A DNA stretch of 5,260 nucleotides from an uncultured Bacteroidales bacterium (GTDB lineage Bacteria; Bacteroidota; Bacteroidia; Bacteroidales; Paludibacteraceae): assembly GCA_934667275.1 (NCBI GenBank), contig CAKULK010000026.1, positions 1 to 5,260 of the forward strand. The letters are read 5' to 3'. A program made the position numbers and the translations under genes. A model generated the notes under the pieces. The model saw only the letters and a program-made list of their open reading frames with translations. It was not told where the DNA came from and searched no databases. Shown here in pieces: positions 1 through 5,260 of the stretch (the stretch's first letter is position 1; every line of letters begins with the position of its first letter).

Positions 1-1
1 C

Positions 2-56
2 AAACGAGTCAACCTTATACGTATTTTAACAAAACAAACACGGAAACGAGTCAACC
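2..56. repeat. pair of 13-bp direct repeats
   Basis: The sequence AAACGAGTCAACC occurs exactly at 2-14 and again at 44-56, so the copies start 42 bp apart. They sit just outside the 11-bp tandem array. No function is evident. More copies could lie to the left of the window edge. Confidence 0.6.
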
Positions 57-97
57 CGAAAACGGACAAAGCAGGGGATTATATGAGTCGTTGAATG

Positions 98-163
98 TAC
101 CGAGTATCTACCGTGTATCAACCGTATATCTACCGTGTATGTACCGTAAATCTACCGTAGTTT
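98..163. repeat. six tandem imperfect 11-bp repeats
   Basis: Six head-to-tail units of exactly 11 bp fill this interval, starting at 98, 109, 120, 131, 142 and 153, with approximate consensus TACCGTGTATC. The ACCG core is kept in all six. Most differences fall in the second half of the unit, and the last unit is the most diverged (ending AGTTT). The unit length is close to one DNA helical turn, so every copy presents the same face. The array is non-coding. It could be a minisatellite expanded by strand slippage, a phased protein-binding array, or part of a dispersed intergenic repeat. The sequence alone does not decide. Confidence 0.85.
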
Positions 164-187
164 GAAACGGGAGGACAGAAGGGAGAG

Positions 188-249
188 GTACGATTTACAA
201 ATTTACGATGTACGATTTATTTGAAGATTGAGAAAGATGTACGATTTTT
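188..249. repeat. three GTACGATTT direct repeats
   Basis: GTACGATTT occurs at 188-196, 210-218 and 239-247, with a related TTTACGATG at 202-210. The first two copies are exactly 22 bp apart, so 188-220 can be read as three 11-bp units whose middle member is shifted in sequence. The third copy is offset by 29 bp and breaks that period. The repeat is A+T-rich and non-coding, and its sequence differs from the ACCG-type array just upstream. No function is assigned. Confidence 0.6.
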
Positions 250-376
250 GGAAAAGCGGGCGATGATATTTGATTATTATCAAGATTTTTTTGAACGGAC
301 GGCTATGCCGTATTATCACAAATTAGCCATAAAGCCGCTGGCTTATAGGGAGAGTAGAGAAAAGAGGTTAGGGAAT

Positions 377-414
377 AAAAAATCAGGCTGCCGACGGGAT
401 GTCGGCAGCCTGAT
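377..414 (-). terminator. intrinsic terminator of the cca-nadB-C40 operon
   Basis: A perfect 14-bp inverted repeat (arms 382-395 and 401-414, loop of 5 bases) is rich in G and C. Read on the minus strand, its 3' arm runs directly into a T tract (complement of the A run at 377-382). This is the standard Rho-independent arrangement. It lies 49 bases after the stop codon of the C40 peptidase gene, so it ends the minus-strand transcript. The plus strand has no U tract after the hairpin, so the terminator appears one-directional. Confidence 0.93.
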
Positions 415-463
415 GTATGCAGAGACCTTTATAAAAACTTTGATTGAGACCGTTGTTTGATTG

Positions 464-1267
464 CTATTTTTGCAGGGTTTTGTAGCGGCGGATGGCGACC
501 AAGTGGTGAGTGAGGGTGCCATCGGGAAGAAGAATGCCGTCGGGGGTGATGGTGTCGATGTGCACGCAACCCGAGCAGTGCATGATATGCATAGAGTCGA
601 GCAGTATGCCGACATGCGAGACGGAAGTCTGTTGCGGGCTGCGGTCGGCGTGGTCGAAGAACGCCAAGTCGCCGAGGCGTGCGTCAGCCAATGCGGGAAC
701 GGTCTCGCCTTGCGTGATTTGCTCGCGCGCATTGCGCAGCAGTTGTACACCAAACAGTGCGTAGAACACCTGCGTGAAGCCTGAGCAGTCGATGCCCAAG
801 GCACCTTTGCCTCCCCAGAGATACGGGGTACCTTGCAGCGACATGAGCACCTGCTCTATCTTGTCCAACTCAAACGGCAGGGGTTGCACGGTTGCGTGCT
901 GCGGCAAAAGTTCGTACTGCGTGTCCAGCACCGAGAAGAAGCCGTCGTGGTAGCCGGACAGGCGTGTGCCCATAGTCAAGGGTATGCGTACTTTGGGGCT
1001 TTCGCAAGATACCGCCAAGGTGTACGGTTCTGTGACGACAGCCGTTGGGTGTTGATACTCAGGCAGTTGCTCTACAAGGGTGACCATCTTGAAGTCCACC
1101 CAGCCTTCCTGCCCGTCAAGCAGGGAGTGCACCTTGGTCCAGCGCGGCAGGCGGTCGAGCACCGTGCATTGTTCGCCCAACAGCAATTGGGTGAGTTGTT
1201 CACTCTCCTCGGCAGGTTCCCGCCGTACGGGGACGATTGAGGCATTGGCGATTGCGTAGTTTACCAT
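464..1267 (-). CDS. NlpC/P60 (C40) cysteine peptidase with N-terminal SH3 region, YkfC-like
   Basis: This 267-residue protein is a probable cell-wall peptide endopeptidase. An SH3b-like region occupies roughly residues 5-65 (the stretch 14-32 and the WTKVHSLL...GWVDF strand pair at 43-59), and a second SH3-like segment probably covers 75-130. The NlpC/P60 domain runs from about 135 to 262. The Cys nucleophile is C161 in DCSGFTQ, the His is H218 in SHVGI, and the third polar residue is probably H230 in MHCSG. Members of the YkfC group, with SH3 domains ahead of NlpC/P60, hydrolyse the gamma-D-Glu to diamino acid bond of murein peptides with a free N-terminal L-Ala. There is no signal peptide or lipobox: the N terminus enters the first SH3 strand directly, which suggests a cytosolic recycling enzyme. 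The ATG overlaps the nadB stop by 7 bases (ATGGTAA), so translation is likely coupled. It is the last gene before the terminator. The family is certain; the exact substrate is inferred. Confidence 0.9.
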   Translation of the reverse strand: MVNYAIANASIVPVRREPAEESEQLTQLLLGEQCTVLDRLPRWTKVHSLLDGQEGWVDFKMVTLVEQLPEYQHPTAVVTEPYTLAVSCESPKVRIPLTMGTRLSGYHDGFFSVLDTQYELLPQHATVQPLPFELDKIEQVLMSLQGTPYLWGGKGALGIDCSGFTQVFYALFGVQLLRNAREQITQGETVPALADARLGDLAFFDHADRSPQQTSVSHVGILLDSMHIMHCSGCVHIDTITPDGILLPDGTLTHHLVAIRRYKTLQK

Positions 1268-2859
1268 ACTTCTTGTGTATTATTGTTAGGGTTCTTGGGG
1301 TAATCGATGGTGTAGTGCAGTCCGCGCGACTCCTTGCGCTCCAAGGCTTGTCGGGTGATGAGGTAGCCGACGTTAATCATATTGCGCAGTTCGCATATCT
1401 CGCGTGTGGCTTTGACGCGCTTGAAGAGGTCTTCGGTCTCTTCGTAGAGGAGGTCGAGGCGTTCCCACGCACGGCGCAAACGCAGGTCGCTGCGCACGAT
1501 ACCGACATAGGTGGACATCACCTGCCCCACTTCGCGCATGTCCTGCGATATGAGGACGTGCTCCTCGTTGGTCATGGTGCCCTCGTCGTTCCAATCGGGT
1601 ACCCGCTCGTTGAAGTCGTAGTTCTCTATCACGCTCAGGCTGTGGCGTGCAGCGGCATCGGCATATACCACCGCCTCGATGAGGGAGTTGCTTGCCAGAC
1701 GGTTGCCGCCGTGCAGCCCCGTGCAACTACATTCGCCCACAGCATACAGGCGTTGGATAGAGGATTGCGCGTCCAGATTCACCTTGATGCCACCACACAT
1801 ATAGTGGGCGCACGGCGCAACGGGGATATAATCCTTGGTGATGTCGATGCCTATGCTCAGGCACTTGGCATAGATATTCGGGAAGTGGTGTTTGGTCTCC
1901 TCGGGGTCTTTGTGCGTCACGTCGAGGCAGACGTGGTCAAGTCCGTGTATCTTCATCTCGTTGTCAATAGCACGTGCCACGATGTCGCGCGGTGCAAGAG
2001 ACAGACGGGGGTCGTATTTCTGCATAAACTCCTCACCGTCAGGCAGTCGCAAGATGCCTCCGTAGCCGCGCATCGCCTCTGTGATGAGGTAGGCGGGGTG
2101 CGTCTCGCCCGGGTGGAAGAGCGCGGTGGGGTGGAATTGGACGAACTCCATGTCCTTCACCTGCCCCTTGGCGCGATAGACCATGGCTATGCCGTCGCCC
2201 GTGGCGATATTGGGATTGGTGGTGGTGGCATAGACAGCCCCCGTGCCACCGGTTGCCATGAGGGTGATGCGGCTGAGGTAGGTCTCTATCTTGCCGGTGT
2301 TGGGGTCGAGGATATAGGCTCCGTAGCACTCGATGTCTGGGGTGCGGCGGGTGACGCGGACGCCCAAGTGGTGCTGGGTGATAATCTCCACGGCAAAGTG
2401 GTTCTCCAGCACATCTATATAAGGATTCGCGCGCACGGCAGCCATGAGTCCTCGCTGTATCTCGGCTCCCGTGTCGTCAGCGTGGTGGAGAATGCGGAAC
2501 TCGGAGTGCCCGCCCTCGCGATGGAGGTCGAATTCTCCGTCGGCTTTCTTGTCGAAATTTACGCCCCAGTGCACCAGTTCCTCTATTTGCTTGGGGGCAT
2601 TGCGTACCACCTGCTCTACGGCAGCGGGGTCGCTGAGCCAGTCACCCGCCACCATGGTGTCGTGGATATGTTTCTCGAAGTCGTCCACCAGCAGGTTCGT
2701 CACACTGGCGATGCCGCCTTGTGCCTTCGAGGTGTTGGTCTCTTCGAGTGTGGTCTTGCAGCAGAGCGCAATGCGATACTTCTGTGCCCGTGCCACTTTG
2801 AGGGCAAAACTCATACCGGCAACACCGCCGCCGATAATCAGAAAGTCATACTTTTTCAT
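1261..2859 (-). CDS. nadB: L-aspartate oxidase
   Basis: NadB oxidises L-aspartate to iminoaspartate with FAD, using oxygen or fumarate as acceptor. Quinolinate synthase NadA then condenses the product with dihydroxyacetone phosphate in de novo NAD synthesis. The 532-residue length fits the family. The N terminus has the dinucleotide fold (GGGVAG, 10-15), followed by the FAD-contacting AQGGI (46-50). The active-site landmarks are REGGHS (114-119), FHPTA (242-246), APRDIVARAI (289-298) and CAHYMCGG (350-357). By recalled alignment with the E. coli enzyme, H243, R291 and H352 match its catalytic-site His, Arg and His. The FAD-binding GLHGGNRLASNSL lies at 381-393. The C-terminal helical domain ends with the typical ESRGLHYTIDYP (510-521). 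These features separate it from FrdA and SdhA. It starts 3 bases after the upstream CCA gene stops and overlaps the following gene by 7 bases, so it is an internal operon gene. No nadA or nadC lies in the window. Confidence 0.97.
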   Translation of the reverse strand: MKKYDFLIIGGGVAGMSFALKVARAQKYRIALCCKTTLEETNTSKAQGGIASVTNLLVDDFEKHIHDTMVAGDWLSDPAAVEQVVRNAPKQIEELVHWGVNFDKKADGEFDLHREGGHSEFRILHHADDTGAEIQRGLMAAVRANPYIDVLENHFAVEIITQHHLGVRVTRRTPDIECYGAYILDPNTGKIETYLSRITLMATGGTGAVYATTTNPNIATGDGIAMVYRAKGQVKDMEFVQFHPTALFHPGETHPAYLITEAMRGYGGILRLPDGEEFMQKYDPRLSLAPRDIVARAIDNEMKIHGLDHVCLDVTHKDPEETKHHFPNIYAKCLSIGIDITKDYIPVAPCAHYMCGGIKVNLDAQSSIQRLYAVGECSCTGLHGGNRLASNSLIEAVVYADAAARHSLSVIENYDFNERVPDWNDEGTMTNEEHVLISQDMREVGQVMSTYVGIVRSDLRLRRAWERLDLLYEETEDLFKRVKATREICELRNMINVGYLITRQALERKESRGLHYTIDYPKNPNNNTQEVW

Positions 2860-2862
2860 TGT

Positions 2863-4290
2863 CTATTTCTCGTCATGGGGGCTTGTTGTGTCCCCGTTGT
2901 TGGCTATTTTCATCAGATATGCTTTGGCTGCCTCGTACTCGTTGGGTATGATTCCGTCGAGTATGGCATCCTTGATGGCACTTTTCAGTTCGCCCACGCG
3001 GGCGCAAGGCTCCAAGTGCAGCAGCGACATGATTTCCTCACCGCGCACGGGCGGTTGGAAGTTGCGTATGCGGTCCCGCTCTTCCAACTCCACCATCTTC
3101 CGGCGCACGAGTTGGTAGTTGTTGTGGAAACGCTTCACTTTCTCCGCGTTGCGTGACGTGATGTCGGCGTCGCAAAGCAGCATCAGGTCGTCGATGTCAT
3201 CGCCTGCCTCAAACAGCAGCCGGCGCACGGCGGAGTCGGTGACGGTGTCCTCTATCAAGTTGATAGGCCGCATGTGCAGGTCCACCATCTTCACCACATA
3301 GTCCATCTTCTCGTTTTGCGGCAACTTCATCGCCTTGAAGATACGCGGAATCATCTTCGCGCCTATGTAGTTGTGGTTGCGGAAGGTCCAACCCGCCTGC
3401 GGGTCCCACGCCTTGGACTTGGGCTTGCCGATGTCATGGAAGAGTGCCGCCCAGCGCAACCACAGGTTATCGGACTTAGCCGACAGGTTGTCAAGCACTT
3501 GCAAGGTGTGCAGGAATACGTCTTTGTGTCCCTTGCCCTCTTTGGTCTCCACGCCTTTGAGGGCTGCCACCTCGGGGCAAATGAGCGGCAGCAAGCCCGT
3601 CTTGTCTAACAGTATCCACCCTACGGACGGGCGTCGGGAGAGCATTATCTTGTTCAGTTCGTCGGCAATGCGCTCGCGGGTGATGATTTTGATGCGCTCG
3701 CGGTTGCGCTCGATGGCGTCGAAGGTCTCGCGGTCGAGGTAGAAGCCCAACTGTGTGGCAAAGCGTATGGCGCGCATCATGCGCAGGGGGTCGTCGGAGA
3801 AAGTTATGTCGGGGTCAAGCGGGGTGCGGATGGTGCACTCGTTGAGGTCATGAATACCCCCGAAGGGGTCCAGCAACTCGCCGTAACGGTCGTGGTTGAG
3901 GCATATTGCCATCGCGTTGATGGTGAAGTCACGGCGGTTCTGGTCGTCCTCAAGGGTGCCGTCTTCCACGTGCGGGTTGCGCGAGTCGTGCTGGTAACTC
4001 TCGCGGCGTGCCCCCACAAACTCCAGTTCGGTGTCTCCCTTTTTCACTTGCGCGGTTCCGTAGGTGCGGAATACACTCAGGTGCGCTCCCCGCCCGAGGC
4101 GTTTGGCTACCGCCTCAGCCAGCGTGATACCGCTACCGACCACCACCATATCGATGTCGGTACTCGGGCGGTGGAGGAAGAGGTCGCGCACCCAACCGCC
4201 TATCACGTAGCACTCCATCCCCAGCCTGTCCGCCTCCTCGCCCACGAGGTGCAGCACGGGCAATTCTATTTTCTCATCACAAATCTTCAT
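2863..4290 (-). CDS. cca: class II CCA-type tRNA nucleotidyltransferase with HD domain
   Basis: This 475-residue enzyme is expected to add or repair the 3'-CCA end of tRNAs in the cytosol, using CTP and ATP. The nucleotidyltransferase head spans about 27-150. It has the GGWVRD loop (31-36), the metal-binding pair D45 and D47 in DIDMVV, a further acidic strand TELEFVGAR (87-95), RRDFTINAMA (119-128) and DPFGG (141-145). The class II helix DPLRMMRAIRFA (167-178) and the neck region ERIADEL (206-212) follow. An HD phosphohydrolase domain occupies roughly 253-375: H260, the H285-D286 pair of HDIGKP, H306 and D337 or H339 are the likely metal ligands. In homologues this domain has 2',3'-cyclic phosphodiesterase or phosphatase activity. 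A related enzyme adding only CC, only A, or poly(A) cannot be excluded from sequence. The ATG places the GGWVRD loop at the usual depth. A 208-bp spacer separates it from efp, and nadB follows after 3 bases. Confidence 0.93.
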   Translation of the reverse strand: MKICDEKIELPVLHLVGEEADRLGMECYVIGGWVRDLFLHRPSTDIDMVVVGSGITLAEAVAKRLGRGAHLSVFRTYGTAQVKKGDTELEFVGARRESYQHDSRNPHVEDGTLEDDQNRRDFTINAMAICLNHDRYGELLDPFGGIHDLNECTIRTPLDPDITFSDDPLRMMRAIRFATQLGFYLDRETFDAIERNRERIKIITRERIADELNKIMLSRRPSVGWILLDKTGLLPLICPEVAALKGVETKEGKGHKDVFLHTLQVLDNLSAKSDNLWLRWAALFHDIGKPKSKAWDPQAGWTFRNHNYIGAKMIPRIFKAMKLPQNEKMDYVVKMVDLHMRPINLIEDTVTDSAVRRLLFEAGDDIDDLMLLCDADITSRNAEKVKRFHNNYQLVRRKMVELEERDRIRNFQPPVRGEEIMSLLHLEPCARVGELKSAIKDAILDGIIPNEYEAAKAYLMKIANNGDTTSPHDEK

Positions 4291-4326
4291 GGGTTTCCCT
4301 GTCCCGCCTTCTTTCTTACTACCGCC

Positions 4327-4355
4327 AGTTGTTGGTTAGTTGTTGTCAGTTGTTG
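4327..4355 (-). repeat. three phased CAACAACT motifs in the cca leader
   Basis: On the minus strand CAACAACT occurs exactly three times, at 4348-4355, 4338-4345 and 4327-4334. The starts are 10 and 11 bp apart, about one helical turn. They lie 36-65 bases ahead of the cca start codon. The motifs could be a binding array for a regulator, an unstructured CAA-rich leader, or a small slippage product. Confidence 0.65.
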
Positions 4356-4376
4356 ACTTCACCCCTCACCATACTG

Positions 4377-4394
4377 CGAAATTAATGGTTAATT
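4377..4394 (-). promoter_or_regulatory. short palindrome over a weak promoter-like -7 element
   Basis: AATTAA-TGG-TTAATT (4380-4394) is a perfect 6-bp inverted repeat with a 3-base spacer. On the minus strand it overlaps TAATTTCG (4384 down to 4377), which matches the Bacteroidetes -7 consensus TAnnTTTG at seven of eight positions. I find no TTG at the required distance upstream, so the promoter reading is weak. If real, it would start the cca-nadB-C40 transcript about 80 bases before cca, and the palindrome could be an operator. A+T-rich palindromes also occur by chance. Confidence 0.25.
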
Positions 4395-4417
4395 ACACGG
4401 TATTTAATGTTTATTTA

Positions 4418-4469
4418 GTGCCCATATGGTGGCACGCGAGGTTGTCTAACTTGGCGTTAGGCAACCTCG
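4418..4469 (-). other. two adjacent inverted repeats after efp, possible terminator or attenuator
   Basis: The larger hairpin has 14-base arms at 4437-4450 and 4456-4469 with a 5-base loop; 13 of 14 positions are complementary. The odd position is an A-C mismatch in minus-strand RNA but a G-U pair in plus-strand RNA. A smaller hairpin follows on the minus strand, with GTGCC and GGCAC arms at 4431-4435 and 4418-4422 and an 8-base loop. The structure lies 30 bases past the efp stop, where a terminator is expected, but no T tract follows on either strand. It may stall or partly stop transcription, or protect the efp mRNA 3' end. Confidence 0.6.
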
Positions 4470-4498
4470 TGAAGTCGTTAATCGTCGTGCAGCAATGC

Positions 4499-5062
4499 TT
4501 AGCGGACGCGCTCGCAGTAACTGCCGTCGCGTGTATCCACGCGGATAACCTCGCCCTCGTTGATGAACAGAGGCACGCGAATCTCTGCGCCGGTCTCCAG
4601 TTTGGCAGGCTTCAGGGTGTTGGTAGCGGTATCGCCCTTCAGACCGGGCTCCGTGTAAGCCACCTGCAACTCTACCTTGGTCGGCAGTTCGGCAAACAAA
4701 ATGGTGTCGGTCGATGCGTCGGAAACCACATCGCATACAAAGCCCTCTTTCAGGAAGTCCACGCCTGTGATAAGGTCATGGGCGATAGGCACTTGCTCGT
4801 AGGTCTCCTGGTTCATGAAGATGTACTCCTCACCCTCTTTGTAGAGGTATTGGTAGGGGCGGCGCTCCACGCGGACATCCTCCAACTTCTCGCCGATATT
4901 GAAGCGGCGCTCCAATACACGGCCATCAACTACATCTTTGAATTTGACACGCATGATGGTGTTACCTTTTCCCGGCTTCACATGCAGGAACTCAATCACG
5001 AAATACAGACGGCCGTCCATACGGATACATACGCCGTTCTTAATGTCTTGCGAATTTATCAT
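4499..5062 (-). CDS. efp: translation elongation factor P
   Basis: EF-P binds the ribosome between the P and E sites and restarts peptide bond formation when consecutive prolines stall translation. The 187-residue product has the usual length and three beta-barrel domains: a KOW-like domain (about 1-63), a central OB domain (about 65-128) and a C-terminal OB domain (about 129-187). The C-terminal family signature runs from K151 to T177 (KPAKLETGAEIRVP at 151-164). The tip loop of domain I reads KPGKGN (29-34), with K32 at the position modified with beta-lysine in E. coli. Whether this organism modifies it is not shown here, and no modification gene is present in the window. The N terminus MINSQDIKNG matches the family start. 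A weak AAGAAG lies just before the ATG. The gene has its own upstream promoters and may be transcribed apart from cca. Confidence 0.98.
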   Translation of the reverse strand: MINSQDIKNGVCIRMDGRLYFVIEFLHVKPGKGNTIMRVKFKDVVDGRVLERRFNIGEKLEDVRVERRPYQYLYKEGEEYIFMNQETYEQVPIAHDLITGVDFLKEGFVCDVVSDASTDTILFAELPTKVELQVAYTEPGLKGDTATNTLKPAKLETGAEIRVPLFINEGEVIRVDTRDGSYCERVR

Positions 5063-5128
5063 ATCTTCTTATTGTTGTTTTATCCTCCAATCCTACGTGA
5101 TGCGAGCGCACTACGCACAAATCGCCTG

Positions 5129-5160
5129 CAAAGGTAAAGAAAAAAATGCACATATACAAA
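5129..5160 (-). promoter_or_regulatory. proximal efp promoter, Bacteroidetes type
   Basis: On the minus strand TTTG (5160-5157) is followed after exactly 20 bases by TACCTTTG (5136-5129). This is a full match to the Bacteroidetes primary sigma factor pattern (TTTG, 19-21 bases, TAnnTTTG). Transcription would start near 5122, giving a leader of about 60 bases to the efp ATG. This is the better-placed candidate for efp. Confidence 0.8.
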
Positions 5161-5204
5161 TAAAATACCCGTTTCTGCACGATCGTAGATTCAACAAGCA
5201 AGTG

Positions 5205-5234
5205 CAAAGTTAGTGAAAATATTTGAAAAAGCAA
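5205..5234 (-). promoter_or_regulatory. distal promoter candidate upstream of efp
   Basis: On the minus strand TTG (5234-5232) is followed after 19 bases by TAACTTTG (5212-5205), again matching the Bacteroidetes consensus. It lies 76 bp upstream of the proximal promoter and faces the same way. Transcription from it would add a longer leader, about 135 bases, to efp. No open frame that I believe lies between the two promoters. Confidence 0.65.
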
Positions 5235-5260
5235 TCAAGAGGTGTCATAAAATTCAATTT

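Larger units (their letters stand above)
1..376. other. gene-free, repeat-rich intergenic region
   Basis: This stretch lies beyond the terminator of the minus-strand operon and holds no convincing gene. The only open frame of note on the plus strand begins at a TTG at 221 and runs through the terminator to 460. It has no recognisable domain and is built partly from repeat DNA, so I do not call it. The region is A+T-rich compared with the genes. It contains three kinds of direct repeat, listed separately, and from about 250 to 376 nothing I can name. I saw no tRNA, and no promoter with both elements correctly spaced on either strand. Confidence 0.7.

Noticed and set aside
98..163. CRISPR array
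   Set aside because: The units are 11 bp and contiguous, with no unique spacers between longer repeats and no cas gene in the window.
198..205. Minus-strand TAAATTTG resembling a -7 element in the left flank
   Set aside because: No TTG is present at 19-21 bases upstream and the element lies inside repeated A+T-rich sequence, so a chance match is likely.
328..346. Small hairpin AAGCC-GCT-GGCTT
   Set aside because: The stem is only five pairs with a 3-base loop and no T tract; the strong terminator at 377-414 already explains termination.
221..460. 79-codon plus-strand open frame starting at TTG
   Set aside because: It begins in repeat DNA, runs through the intrinsic terminator hairpin and has no recognisable homology. 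No plus-strand promoter or ribosome binding site supports it.
1237..3156. 639-codon open frame on the plus strand, antisense to nadB and the end of cca
   Set aside because: It is longer than nadB but is a shadow of G+C-rich minus-strand genes. The translation is a low-information mix rich in V, A, H and G with no recognisable domain, while the opposite strand encodes an intact NadB with all motifs.
3850..5137. Plus-strand open frames of 168 and 265 codons opposite cca and efp
   Set aside because: Both are antisense to well-supported genes and pass through the structured spacer. Neither contains a domain I recognise.
5040..5234. 64-codon minus-strand open frame upstream of efp
   Set aside because: It covers both promoter candidates and the efp leader and overlaps the efp start. 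Its hydrophobic start (LFQIFSLTLHLLV) comes from A+T-rich promoter DNA, not a plausible signal peptide of a real gene.

Overview
The window looks like chromosomal DNA from a member of the Bacteroidales. The grounds are two close matches to the Bacteroidetes promoter pattern (TTTG or TTG, 19-20 bases, then TAnnTTTG) upstream of the first gene, proteins that read like Bacteroidales orthologues (EF-P, CCA enzyme, NadB), and AT-rich leaders with weak Shine-Dalgarno sequences. Coding DNA is visibly G+C-rich and intergenic DNA A+T-rich. I cannot assign a genus.

All four genes lie on the minus strand, so transcription runs from high to low coordinates. At the right end (about 5063-5260) a non-coding leader with two tandem promoter candidates precedes efp (4499-5062, elongation factor P). 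A 208-bp spacer follows, holding a long inverted repeat, a smaller hairpin, a short palindrome and three phased CAACAACT motifs. Next come three tightly packed genes: a class II CCA-type tRNA nucleotidyltransferase with an HD domain (2863-4290), L-aspartate oxidase nadB (1261-2859) starting 3 bases after the CCA gene stops, and a two-SH3, NlpC/P60 (C40) peptidase of the YkfC type (464-1267) whose start overlaps the nadB stop by 7 bases. A strong intrinsic terminator (377-414) closes the unit. The leftmost ~376 bp hold no convincing gene but carry direct repeats, including six tandem copies of an 11-bp unit.

The genes serve separate housekeeping tasks: rescue of ribosomes stalled on proline stretches (EF-P), tRNA 3'-end maturation (CCA enzyme), the first step of de novo NAD synthesis (NadB) and probably cytosolic recycling of cell-wall peptides (C40 enzyme). 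Their grouping is best read as a co-transcribed housekeeping unit, not a dedicated pathway. I found no mobile element, CRISPR array, RNA gene, defence system or toxin-antitoxin pair. The least explained parts are the repeat-rich left flank and the structured efp-cca spacer; neither amounts to evidence for a new system.
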